The notes under the pieces were generated by a model that saw only the letters and a program-made list of their open reading frames with translations, was not told the DNA's origin and made no database searches. DNA of 64,000 bases from Nocardia ninae NBRC 108245 (lineage in GTDB: Bacteria; Actinomycetota; Actinomycetes; Mycobacteriales; Mycobacteriaceae): assembly GCF_007990755.1 (NCBI RefSeq), contig NZ_BJXA01000025.1:48405-112404 (forward strand). The letters run 5' to 3'. Shown piece by piece: positions 9,219-17,079 of the stretch (within the stretch, counting starts at the first letter, position 1; each line of letters begins with the position of its first letter). The translations under genes and the position numbers were made by a program.

Positions 9219-9509
9219 TTACTCCGATTTCACCGGGTCGCCCAACCAGACTTCACGGTAAGGGCCGGTATGACCACTGCGCTCGAACCATTCGACGAAG
9301 TCGGCCACGAGCCGCGCCCGAATAGATGCGATGTTGTCGCCACCGACCAACTCGGTGAAGGCCTCGTACGCGACGAGTGTGCTGTAGTCGGGATTGCTCA
9401 TCGGCTTGTCGTCTTCGAAGACAATGCCGAGCGCGGTGGCACGCGGGAATTCGCCAATGATGGATTTTACGACACAGAGTTGCATCGGAGAAAAGAAGAA
9501 CGTGTACAC
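9219..9509 (-). CDS. Hypothetical protein, 96 residues
   Basis: Starts at GTG 9509 with AAGGA about seven bases upstream. The sequence (FFFSPMQLCVVKSIIGEF at the start, LVADFVEWFERSGHTGPYRE near the end) looks like a folded cytoplasmic alpha/beta protein but I recognise no family. It follows the NHL-repeat gene on the same strand after about 60 bases and may share its transcript. Confidence 0.5.
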   Translation of the reverse strand: MYTFFFSPMQLCVVKSIIGEFPRATALGIVFEDDKPMSNPDYSTLVAYEAFTELVGGDNIASIRARLVADFVEWFERSGHTGPYREVWLGDPVKSE

Positions 9510-9569
9510 CAGGTGTTCCTTTGAATCAGTGCAGGCTCGGCCGGCGAGCGCTGTCGCGGCGCACTACGG

Positions 9570-10325
9570 TCAAAGTGCCAGTTGTTCCACGAAGCCGAGT
9601 TGGTCGGCCACCGTGATGAACCCATCTCGAACGACGATGCCCATCGGCCGATACAGCGCGTCGCGCGCAAACGGCACGACCGATTGTTCGCCGCTGGGAG
9701 TGAGTTTCAGGATGCGTGCACCGTAGGTACCCGACTGCCCGGACTGGGCAACATAGACATTGCCCGCCGCATCGATGTCGAGACCCGTGGGTTGGTCGAG
9801 TCCGGTGAACGGCAAGGTGGTTCGGCTGCCATTGGCGTCGAGCCGAATGATCCCAACCGACTCCGCGCGATTCGAGACGGTGATCGTGCCGGCCTGGTCC
9901 ACATGGACGGCGAAGGGATGATCGAGATCGCCCGGCGGGATGGTTTCTTCCGTCCCGTTCGGTGCGATGCGAACGATTCGCTCGGCCCAGCTGTCCACCA
10001 CATACAGGTTCCCGGCCGCATCGAAACGCAGGTCAGTCGGGTTCCTGAGTTCGGCGATTCGAATGATGCTCTGCACCCCATCGGTGCCGAGGCGGACAAT
10101 CTTCTCGGATCCGCGCGCACTGTCAGCGACGTAAACATTGCCGGCCACATCGACCGCCACCGCACTCGGGCTGCGCGCCCACGTGATCGCGAGGGTGCGC
10201 TGCCGCCCTTCCGGGGTCATCTCGAGCACCCTGCTGTGCCCGTTGTCCGTAACATAGATATTGCGCTTCGAATCGACCGCGACACCGCTCGGTCGCCACA
10301 ACGAATCAAATGGAATTCTTGCCAT
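9570..10325 (-). CDS. NHL-repeat beta-propeller protein
   Basis: 251 residues from ATG 10325, with GAGGAG eight bases upstream. About six repeats of roughly 40 residues carry the NHL signature, such as SGVAVDSKRNIYVTD, SAVAVDVAGNVYVAD, TDLRFDAAGNLYVVD and TGLDIDAAGNVYVAQ, predicting a six-bladed propeller. No signal peptide is visible with this start. NHL propellers usually bind proteins or ligands, or act as lyases/hydrolases; nothing here decides. The frame is open to 10409, but the ribosome site favours 10325. Confidence 0.7.
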   Translation of the reverse strand: MARIPFDSLWRPSGVAVDSKRNIYVTDNGHSRVLEMTPEGRQRTLAITWARSPSAVAVDVAGNVYVADSARGSEKIVRLGTDGVQSIIRIAELRNPTDLRFDAAGNLYVVDSWAERIVRIAPNGTEETIPPGDLDHPFAVHVDQAGTITVSNRAESVGIIRLDANGSRTTLPFTGLDQPTGLDIDAAGNVYVAQSGQSGTYGARILKLTPSGEQSVVPFARDALYRPMGIVVRDGFITVADQLGFVEQLAL

Positions 10326-10560
10326 TTTTGCTACTCCTCGATTTGTACTATCAAGTGAGCGGACCGATCTCCGACGTGGAGAAGGTGCGAACGAGTGATT
10401 TCTCCGCACCCTCGTGCCGGATATGACAAAGCGGCCCGGATCGACCCGACCGCCTCACACCTACCGCTATTCGTCAGCCGTAATCAGCAGTTAGCCGGGG
10501 TGAGTTACCGGATCTGCGACAGGCCGCCCAGATCGCCTCGGCTACATGGTCTTTCGCGGA
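10326..10560. other. Junction region left of the phage element
   Basis: Contains at 10425-10443 a 19-base copy of the left part of the terminator at 8236-8254 (GACAAAGCGGCCCGGATCG), but the right arm has decayed to CGACCCGACCGCC. No attachment-site repeat matching the right end of the element (37.3-37.5 kb) could be found by eye. Confidence 0.4.
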
Positions 10561-11142
10561 CTAGGTGGTGGGTGACGGCGGGGCGACGCGTTCTTTGGTG
10601 TAGTAGACGTTTCTGTTACCCCAGAACGGGGAGCGGACTACGCCCAGCTCCACTCGGTCGATGGTCGGCGGATCCTGGGTGTAGCCGTTCAGTTTGATGT
10701 GGTCGACTTCGGCGAGGCGTTGCAGGTCCTGCCTGATATGCAGTTCGACGCCGCCCCATTCATCCACCTGTCGCATTTCATCGACGCCGACGAAGCCGGG
10801 GACGTAGACGTCGAGCGTCCAGACGCTTCCGGTGACGACCAGGGCCTTCTCGACATAACCGGTCGACGCGGGGGATGCCTGGTAATACAGGTAAGCCCAA
10901 TCACCCTGCGCGCGAACCTTGCCGAGCACCCTGCCGTTGTCCGGCCGATCGGCGACGAGGTGGCCGGTCGTGAAGAGCTGGACCCGGGAGATCTGGTTCA
11001 GTTGTGTCTCGTCGTACTGAACGTACAACTCGACATCCGGGGCGTGGTCCGACTGCCGGATCTCATCGATACCGCGGAAGCCTGCGATGAAATATTCTCC
11101 GCCCCAACTACTTTGAGTCAGTACAAAGGTCTTGATAGCCAT
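10561..11142 (-). CDS. Phage-element protein with two internal repeats
   Basis: 193 residues, last gene of the leftward tail/lysis operon. The chain contains two related halves: AGFRGIDEIRQSDHAPDVEL (about residues 20-39) and PGFVGVDEMRQVDEWGGVEL (about 115-134), each followed by a similar beta-rich segment. No signal peptide, no known domain. Its place after the lysis genes suggests an accessory or particle-associated protein, but this is positional inference only. The ribosome site is weak, so the start is uncertain. Confidence 0.5.
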   Translation of the reverse strand: MAIKTFVLTQSSWGGEYFIAGFRGIDEIRQSDHAPDVELYVQYDETQLNQISRVQLFTTGHLVADRPDNGRVLGKVRAQGDWAYLYYQASPASTGYVEKALVVTGSVWTLDVYVPGFVGVDEMRQVDEWGGVELHIRQDLQRLAEVDHIKLNGYTQDPPTIDRVELGVVRSPFWGNRNVYYTKERVAPPSPTT

Positions 11143-11199
11143 TGGTGATACGCATTCTTGTCGGCGTGGTGACGTCCCGCGATGCGGGGCCGCCCTGAT

Positions 11200-11499
11200 T
11201 CAGATTTCCTCTTGGAGCGAGGAAGGGATCTTGTAGCGGGCCTTCGGTGGCTCTTGGCCGGGTACGTGCAGGCGGAGGAAGCCCCGCAACTCGTCGATGT
11301 GCTGCTGCAGTGCGCGGATGAGGCGGATCGCCTCACGGAAGCGCTTCTTATCGTCTGCCGCTTGGGTTTCCAGCACCTCGACACGAGTGCGGAGCTTGCC
11401 GACCGCACGCGCCTGCCAGGCGGTGATCGCGCCGATCACCGTGGCGATCGCGATCCCGAAGGCCTGCACGAGTTCGGGATTCAGCCAATGCTCGGCCAT
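11200..11499 (-). CDS. Small membrane protein with coiled coil, lysis cassette (holin-associated?)
   Basis: 99 residues: one hydrophobic segment (LVQAFGIAIATVIGAITAW, about residues 10-28) followed by a long charged helix (VGKLRTRVEVLETQAADDKK, then RFREAIRLIRALQQHIDELR) and a short tail. This layout is common for proteins encoded beside holins in actinophages (holin-like or spanin-like partners). Its start directly abuts the stop of the holin gene upstream, so the two are translationally linked. Confidence 0.55.
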   Translation of the reverse strand: MAEHWLNPELVQAFGIAIATVIGAITAWQARAVGKLRTRVEVLETQAADDKKRFREAIRLIRALQQHIDELRGFLRLHVPGQEPPKARYKIPSSLQEEI

Positions 11500-11709
11500 T
11501 CATGGCCTGCCTTCCCGCCGGTCGACCGGTGTCACCACCGGCCGAATGAGTAGGCCGGCCAACACCGGGGTGAGCAGTCCGTACCCCGCGAGCACCGCCT
11601 CGATCCACGCTGTGTCCAGCTCGCGGCCGAGGACGAACGCGACCACGCCGGTGACCGCGACGAGCACCGACCGGATCAGTGCGGGCTCCGGAATTCTTCT
11701 GGCGGACAT
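11500..11709 (-). CDS. Putative holin
   Basis: 69 residues with two predicted membrane segments (LIRSVLVAVTGVVAFVLG and WIEAVLAGYGLLTPVLAGLL) and a charged C-terminus, the size and topology of actinophage holins. It overlaps the stop of the amidase gene by one base and directly abuts the next membrane protein gene, giving a compact lysis cassette. In phages, holins permeabilise the membrane at the end of the cycle. Confidence 0.65.
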   Translation of the reverse strand: MSARRIPEPALIRSVLVAVTGVVAFVLGRELDTAWIEAVLAGYGLLTPVLAGLLIRPVVTPVDRREGRP

Positions 11710-12482
11710 CAGATCCGCCCCTCTGCCGCTGCGAGTAACCGGTCCAGCTTCAGTTCGAGCGCCTTCAGCCGCTGCTCATTGCGGTAGTCGGCGGCATCGG
11801 AATTGAGCACGTAGCCCGCCACGGTGTCGCGGTATTCCGAGTCGGCTACCCGTGACTGGAAGCCATAGGTCAACTCGAAGTGCACCCGGCGCAGTTTGTC
11901 GAGCAGCTCACGCTGCTCCATATCCGAAAGTGCCATCAGTGCACTGCCTTTCATACGTTCCGCGACGTCGGCGCGGAAGAGGTTCATGTCCATGGCGCCG
12001 GGATCCCACTTGCCCTGTTTGGGTCCGGCCCATTCCTTGTGGCCGATCACCCGGTCGGCTCCGTGGCCGAGCTTGCGTAGGATCGCCGCGCAGATACCGA
12101 CGTAGGCGTCGTATTGTTCGTCCGACCAGCCCTCGGTGCCGGTGTTGGCGGCCTCGATGCCGATCGTGTGATAGTTCGCGTTGTCCTCGGGCAGGCCTGG
12201 CCATGAGCCGGCCCCGGCGTGCCATGCGACGCCGGCGGCTACGACGGTGACTGTGCCGTCCTGCGCGAGATGTAACTGCGACAGGGGGCCCGCCAACGAC
12301 GAGAAACCGTAAGCGATTTCGGTTGGTGGCGTGGTCGAGCCGCCGGTGTGATGGGCGACGATGCCCCAGATTTGCCCGAAGTCACCGTGACCGCGTTCGC
12401 GCCAGCCAGGAAATTCGACCACCCGCAGCCCCGCGGCGCGGAGCACGTCCGCAAGCCATACCGGATCACCGGTCCAAGACAT
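11709..12482 (-). CDS. Endolysin, N-acetylmuramoyl-L-alanine amidase (lysin A)
   Basis: 257 residues. The first about 180 form an Amidase_2/PGRP-type domain that cleaves the amide bond between MurNAc and the stem peptide: WGIVAHHTGG (zinc His, residues 44-45), VAWHAGAGSW, NYHTIGIEAAN and GHKEWAGPKQGKWDPG (His148 and Asp160 in the usual ligand positions). The last about 70 residues are a charged helical tail, perhaps for wall binding or oligomerisation. No signal peptide, as expected for holin-dependent release. First gene of the lysis cassette. Confidence 0.85.
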   Translation of the reverse strand: MSWTGDPVWLADVLRAAGLRVVEFPGWRERGHGDFGQIWGIVAHHTGGSTTPPTEIAYGFSSLAGPLSQLHLAQDGTVTVVAAGVAWHAGAGSWPGLPEDNANYHTIGIEAANTGTEGWSDEQYDAYVGICAAILRKLGHGADRVIGHKEWAGPKQGKWDPGAMDMNLFRADVAERMKGSALMALSDMEQRELLDKLRRVHFELTYGFQSRVADSEYRDTVAGYVLNSDAADYRNEQRLKALELKLDRLLAAAEGRI

Positions 12483-12513
12483 GGTTGTCCTGCCCTTCTA
12501 TGGAAACTGAAAG

Positions 12514-12963
12514 TCAGGCGTCGTAGTACACGTAGGTATTCGAACCCGACTGCACGGTGACGCCGAGTTCGTCGGTGGTGGCCATCCGCACGCCGATCCG
12601 GTCGCCGGAGGCCACGTTGATCGAGGTCTCACCGAGATCCAGCGAGTTGGTGCCCACCACGAAGTCGGCGCTTTTGACCTGGGTGCTGTTCTGCAGCACG
12701 ATGACGCGCAGCACTCGATTGGCGTTTGTCCAATTCGCGGTCAATTGCACCCGGCAGCGCAAGACGGCGCTGCCCGCACCACTGGCAACGCATACGTTGC
12801 CGCTGATCACGGTGTTCGAGAACCCGGCGCGCACGGACCAGCCGCCGAGATCCGTCGGCGCGAGTATGCCGTCTTCGCTGACGACCAGCCGGTTGACGTT
12901 GAGGTTCATGCCCATCGGCACCGCGGTAATCGGCGCAACCCCATCAACAATGTGAAACGGCAT
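12514..12963 (-). CDS. Small beta-sandwich phage appendage protein, copy 1
   Basis: 149 residues, almost entirely beta-strand-like, with repeated pattern ITAVPMGMNLNVNRL ... VLRVIVLQNSTQ ... ASGDRIGVRMAT. The same layout is seen in the next gene (13066-13509) and in the C-terminus of the 13506-14798 protein. Such jelly-roll domains are typical tips or decorations of tail fibres. Function by position only. Confidence 0.5.
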   Translation of the reverse strand: MPFHIVDGVAPITAVPMGMNLNVNRLVVSEDGILAPTDLGGWSVRAGFSNTVISGNVCVASGAGSAVLRCRVQLTANWTNANRVLRVIVLQNSTQVKSADFVVGTNSLDLGETSINVASGDRIGVRMATTDELGVTVQSGSNTYVYYDA

Positions 12964-13065
12964 AGCAATTCACTTTCTCAGCGGCACCATTCTGTGCCGA
13001 TTGCCGCGGAACGTCGTCGCTGGAGCGAGAAAAACAGGTCGCCCCGTGCCGCCCGCCAAGCGGTC

Positions 13066-13509
13066 TCAGGGTGCCGGTTCGAAGGAAAGATAAGTGCCCG
13101 CGCCTGCTTGCACCGTGGCGTTGTACAGGAAATGGGAGTTGACCATGTTCACAGCGAGTTGGTCCCCCTCCGCGACGGCGATCGTCAACGGATTGATCAC
13201 GCCGACGAGTTGTCCTGCCGCGTATTCCGCGCTCGCTATCTCGGTACCGTTGCGTACGAGCTGGACCCACAGGCCACCGGTGCTCTGCCATCCGCCGGTC
13301 AACGTGACCTGGGCACGAACGACCACGCTGCCTGCGCCCCCCGGCACCAAGGCATTGTTGGTGATCACCGTATCGGGATAGCCGGGACGAGCCACCCAGC
13401 CGGTCACCGCGGTGGTCACCTCCGATGGAACGGCCTGGCTACTGCCGTTCTTGTTCATCCCCATCGCCACGCTCGGTATCGATCCACCGGCGACGATATG
13501 CAGGGTCAC
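13066..13509 (-). CDS. Small beta-sandwich phage appendage protein, copy 2
   Basis: 147 residues, a paralogue of the 12514-12963 product: compare SIPSVAMGMNKNGSSQAV and AEGDQLAVNMVNS with the corresponding parts of copy 1. It overlaps the end of the upstream tail-fibre gene by four bases (13506-13509), so it is probably made coupled to it and may cap or decorate that fibre. Confidence 0.5.
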   Translation of the reverse strand: MTLHIVAGGSIPSVAMGMNKNGSSQAVPSEVTTAVTGWVARPGYPDTVITNNALVPGGAGSVVVRAQVTLTGGWQSTGGLWVQLVRNGTEIASAEYAAGQLVGVINPLTIAVAEGDQLAVNMVNSHFLYNATVQAGAGTYLSFEPAP

Positions 13510-14798
13510 GCGGTCATGCCTTTCAGACTCGCCTGCAACCCTTTACCTGCGGTCGGGTCGAGCGTAGTGACGTGCACGGTGAGCCGATCGCTGGGGTCGA
13601 ACACCCAGGGCGTGGCAGGCGTGATCGTCGTGTCTCCGGTCTGATTGGCCGGTGTGATGGTCGCCGACGAACTCGGGGCGACGGGTTGGTTGTTCTTCCG
13701 GATCTCCACGACCAGATTGCCGGTGCCTGCGGTCTCGCCACGGTAGGTCACCGAGCTGAGGGCGATCTTGCGTTCGATCCGGAGGCCCTCCGGCATCACA
13801 TTACCGGAGCCCAGTGCCCGAGTTCCGTTGTGCGACTTGAACGCGATGTCATAGACCTGTCCCGCGGCGGTGGGTGTGCGCGTATTCGTGAGGCGGGTGT
13901 CGGTGTCAGCGATGGTGCCGATGGCGGTACGCGCCGTCGCGGCGTCGGCCACGGTGAGCAGCGACCGGCCGAGCGTGCTCGCGTCGGCGATCTGGCTCGC
14001 GGTATGCGTATGCGCGGTCGGTGTGCGCGGGTTGGTCAGCCGCGGATCGTCGCCCGCCACGGCGGTCGTCGCCGTCGCGCCGATGGTCGGCGCGAAAGTA
14101 GCAGGCTTGCCGGTGATTCCGGCCCAATCGCTGGCGCCTGCCGGTCCGCGAATGACGACACCCTGCCCATTCGGCAACCAGCCACCCGCCGCCGCGTGGA
14201 AAACATAGAGCAGACCGTCCGCCTTCACCACGTACTGGGCGCCCTCGGCCGGGGTGGGCGGCAACTGAGCGTAGGTGGCGACCTGACCGTCGATCTTGAG
14301 TCCCTCACCCCGGGGGCCTGCGACCACCGCGTTACCCGGTGACGCGGGTACCGGCGCGGCGAGCGTCAGGTCGACGAGGCCAATCGACCCGGCATCCGGG
14401 TTCGCCGGATCCGGGCCCGGAACATATTCGGGCACAACGAAGCTGAACGAATCCATCGGCACGCGGTCACCGTCGTAGGACAGATCGAACGACACCCGCC
14501 ACGTCCATTGCGACGGGTTCGTCGCGGCGTTCGGCGCGACCAACCGGACACCCGGCTTACCGCGCCAGGTGAGGTAGCCGAACTTATTCAGCTGGCACTC
14601 ATAGTGTTTGGGCAGTTGGACGTAGGTGGCAGGGGGTTGCGCGCCCGCCACGAGCACCTTCGGCGCGTCGGCACTGAAGGTGACCGTACCGCTGAGGGGC
14701 AGAAATTCGGGCAGGTCCTCGACATCGGCGCCGTCGATGACGTTGGCGAGAAATCGCCCGACGACTTTTCCGTACTTCAACGGGGGCAGCTCGGCCAT
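13506..14798 (-). CDS. Phage minor tail / tail fibre protein
   Basis: 430 residues. N-terminal beta-rich domain (LPPLKYGKVVGRFLANVIDG), a middle part with GPAGASDWAGITGKPATFAP and repeated DDPRLTNPRTPTAHTHTAS / DTRLTNTRTPTA units typical of tail-fibre shafts, and a C-terminal jelly-roll-like domain (IALSSVTYRGETAGTG). The D(D/T)xRLTNxRTPTA repeat occurs widely in fibre and tail-knob proteins. Likely a host-recognition component of the tail tip. Confidence 0.7.
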   Translation of the reverse strand: MAELPPLKYGKVVGRFLANVIDGADVEDLPEFLPLSGTVTFSADAPKVLVAGAQPPATYVQLPKHYECQLNKFGYLTWRGKPGVRLVAPNAATNPSQWTWRVSFDLSYDGDRVPMDSFSFVVPEYVPGPDPANPDAGSIGLVDLTLAAPVPASPGNAVVAGPRGEGLKIDGQVATYAQLPPTPAEGAQYVVKADGLLYVFHAAAGGWLPNGQGVVIRGPAGASDWAGITGKPATFAPTIGATATTAVAGDDPRLTNPRTPTAHTHTASQIADASTLGRSLLTVADAATARTAIGTIADTDTRLTNTRTPTAAGQVYDIAFKSHNGTRALGSGNVMPEGLRIERKIALSSVTYRGETAGTGNLVVEIRKNNQPVAPSSSATITPANQTGDTTITPATPWVFDPSDRLTVHVTTLDPTAGKGLQASLKGMTA

Positions 14799-14920
14799 GG
14801 ATCAATGCCTTTCGAACAGCAAGCAGCCGGATACGGCATGCGGGATCGGATCGACCGGAGCTGGCATCCCGGTCGGGTGAAAAGTCAGGTGAGCGAGTCG
14901 GTTACAGCGCCACAGCAGGA

Positions 14921-15961
14921 TCAGACCGGCTGCGCGTAGACGATGAGATGTGCGTCTTCGGTCTTGACCTCGTACGGGTCGTTGCCTCGAATGCGCTTGA
15001 TGATGACGTGCAGGGTAATGGTCTGGTTCGCCGCGACGACACCCAGCTGTGAACCCGCAGACAGCGGGTACTGGAACTCGGGCGAGATCATCACACCGCC
15101 GAAGTTGGGATCGGAGAATCCGTGCCCACGACCGACCACGTCGCCGTCCGCGCCGATGCGGACCTCGATGTCGCATTGGGTGCGACCGCGCGGCCCGCGG
15201 TTGCCGGCGTTGACCCATCCTTCGACCATCGGGCGCCACGGCACCGGCTGGCTGGGGATGGTGATGGCGGCCAAAGTCTTCTCGTTCTCGACCAGATTGG
15301 CCCCGCCGTTGAACTGTGCTTGCGCGATCGCCCACGGACCGGTGCGGCGGGGGTGCGCGATGGGCACGAATTTGCCTGCCGCGACGTTCCAGGCGAGTAC
15401 ATGATCCTGGGCGAGCGGATGGTCCCGGTCGACCAGCACGTCCACCGCGTCCTGGATCCGACCGGCCGCGCCGGGATCACCGACCGGACCGGTTTGGCCC
15501 CGAGGGAAGGTGATCGTCACCTTCTGCCCCGGGGAGGGCCCGCTGATCTGGGCCGATGCGCTGCTTCCCGCCGCACCCGCCACACCGGATCCCGTCAACC
15601 GGTTCGGCTTTCCCGGCCGACCTGACCTACCGAACGCATTGGCGAAGGCGATGAATTCGAGTCCGGTCCAAAAGTAGACGGCATTCTCCGAGAGCACCCG
15701 CCACGCCTTGCGCGCATCTGCGGTAGTGAGTTGAAGTGCGCGCAGCGCAGCGGTATCGGCGATATCTCCCTGCCATTCCCACGGCCACGCGGGCGCACCG
15801 TCCGGACCGACCGGACCGACCGGACCCTCCCGCAATTCGATCAGCGCCTCCCGGTCGACGAGCTCGAGCGGATTCACCGTGTTGGGCAAACCGATCGAGT
15901 CACTGACGCCGCGCATGGTGATCATGACATCGTCCGCGTAGACGATAGGGTCGTTTGTCAC
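14921..15961 (-). CDS. Collagen-like tail fibre protein, paralogue A
   Basis: 346 residues from GTG 15961, with GGAG eight bases upstream; the frame is open further to 16090 but without a leader-like sequence. Collagen-like triplets (GPVGPVGPDG, PRGQTGPVGDPGAAG) alternate with globular parts; the C-terminal domain begins near RRTGPWAIAQAQF and ends DAHLIVYAQPV. The next two upstream genes encode the same architecture (segments KAWRVL, GPWS, PWRPM/I, ending in an aromatic-Ala strand). Probably a trimeric receptor-binding fibre. Confidence 0.65.
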   Translation of the reverse strand: MTNDPIVYADDVMITMRGVSDSIGLPNTVNPLELVDREALIELREGPVGPVGPDGAPAWPWEWQGDIADTAALRALQLTTADARKAWRVLSENAVYFWTGLEFIAFANAFGRSGRPGKPNRLTGSGVAGAAGSSASAQISGPSPGQKVTITFPRGQTGPVGDPGAAGRIQDAVDVLVDRDHPLAQDHVLAWNVAAGKFVPIAHPRRTGPWAIAQAQFNGGANLVENEKTLAAITIPSQPVPWRPMVEGWVNAGNRGPRGRTQCDIEVRIGADGDVVGRGHGFSDPNFGGVMISPEFQYPLSAGSQLGVVAANQTITLHVIIKRIRGNDPYEVKTEDAHLIVYAQPV

Positions 15962-15989
15962 TGTTCTGACTCCATACTCGCAGCGCTGA

Positions 15990-17069
15990 TCACTGCGTCT
16001 TGCCGACAGGACGGGCCCAGCACACGATTTGCGCGCCCGCCTGGGCGTAGCTGTAGTTCGCGTTGCCGCTATTGCGTCGCAGGACGACATACAACGCCGC
16101 TGGTTGGCCGGCGAGTACCACCCCCACCGTGCTTTCCGGCGTCATCCGAGCGCCGTAGTACGGCTGGAAACGGTTGTGCCCGAGGACTCCCGACGGCCAG
16201 CCGGAGCCGAGTGCGACGATCTGGCCCGCAGCCGAGCCGAGCCGTACTTCGGCATCGATACGCGTTTCGAGCTGATCCCCACTCGCCACCATGACACCGC
16301 CGGTAATGTACGGACGCCAGTCTGTGTCTTGGGCCGGAATATTCAGAACCGCAACAGTATTCGGAGTCGTGCCGATGTTGCTCTGCGATGCGGAGAAGCC
16401 CGCACCGCTATCCCACGCCAAATTCTCGACGATCGACCACGGGCCACGGAGCCCCGGATACGGTCGTGGTACCCACTTGCCGATAGTCGTGTCCCACATC
16501 GGCACGGTCCGTTCGACGTGCGGCCCGTCGGCGTAGTCCGGCGCCTGCCGGATCGGACCGGGCGGGCCAGGGTCGCCCTTGCGGCCTTGCACACCTCGCG
16601 GAACCGTGAGATCGAGTGTCAGGCTCGGCGGCGTCCCGGTGATCGTCGCCTGCAATTTCGACCCGATCGGCCCGGTCTCGACCATGCCGATAGTCACCGT
16701 GCACGGTTGACCATCCGGTCCCGCGGCACCGAACGCGTCGACGAAAGTGTCGAAACCGGTGCCGTTCCAGTACACCAAGGTGTCCGGCGCGTTGCCGGAA
16801 GGCAGCACTCGCCACGCCTTACCGGCCTGTGCGGGGCCGAGTTTGGTGGCGATCGCGTCGAGCGCGGTCTGACCGTCGATATCGCCTTCCCAGCGAAATT
16901 CTCGGGCAGGCTCGCCTGCTGGACCACGATCGCCCGGCGTCCCGGTCGTCAGCTCGAGCGAACCGTCACGTGGGGTGCCGTGCAAGGACTGGACGAGTCC
17001 GGGCCCGCCGACTCCCTCATCGATGCCGCGGATGACGGTGGATTGGAAGTATTCACCAACGGTGGACAT
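15990..17069 (-). CDS. Collagen-like tail fibre protein, paralogue B
   Basis: 359 residues. Shares with paralogue A the module QAGKAWRVLPSGNAPDTLVY, collagen-like triplets (RGVQGRKGDPGPPGPI), LRGPWSIVENLAWDSGAG and the C-terminal strand AQIVCWARPV. Separated from paralogue A by 28 bases and from paralogue C by 10. Function as for A: tail-tip fibre, inferred from architecture and neighbours. Confidence 0.65.
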   Translation of the reverse strand: MSTVGEYFQSTVIRGIDEGVGGPGLVQSLHGTPRDGSLELTTGTPGDRGPAGEPAREFRWEGDIDGQTALDAIATKLGPAQAGKAWRVLPSGNAPDTLVYWNGTGFDTFVDAFGAAGPDGQPCTVTIGMVETGPIGSKLQATITGTPPSLTLDLTVPRGVQGRKGDPGPPGPIRQAPDYADGPHVERTVPMWDTTIGKWVPRPYPGLRGPWSIVENLAWDSGAGFSASQSNIGTTPNTVAVLNIPAQDTDWRPYITGGVMVASGDQLETRIDAEVRLGSAAGQIVALGSGWPSGVLGHNRFQPYYGARMTPESTVGVVLAGQPAALYVVLRRNSGNANYSYAQAGAQIVCWARPVGKTQ

Positions 17070-17079
17070 GTCACCTCAT

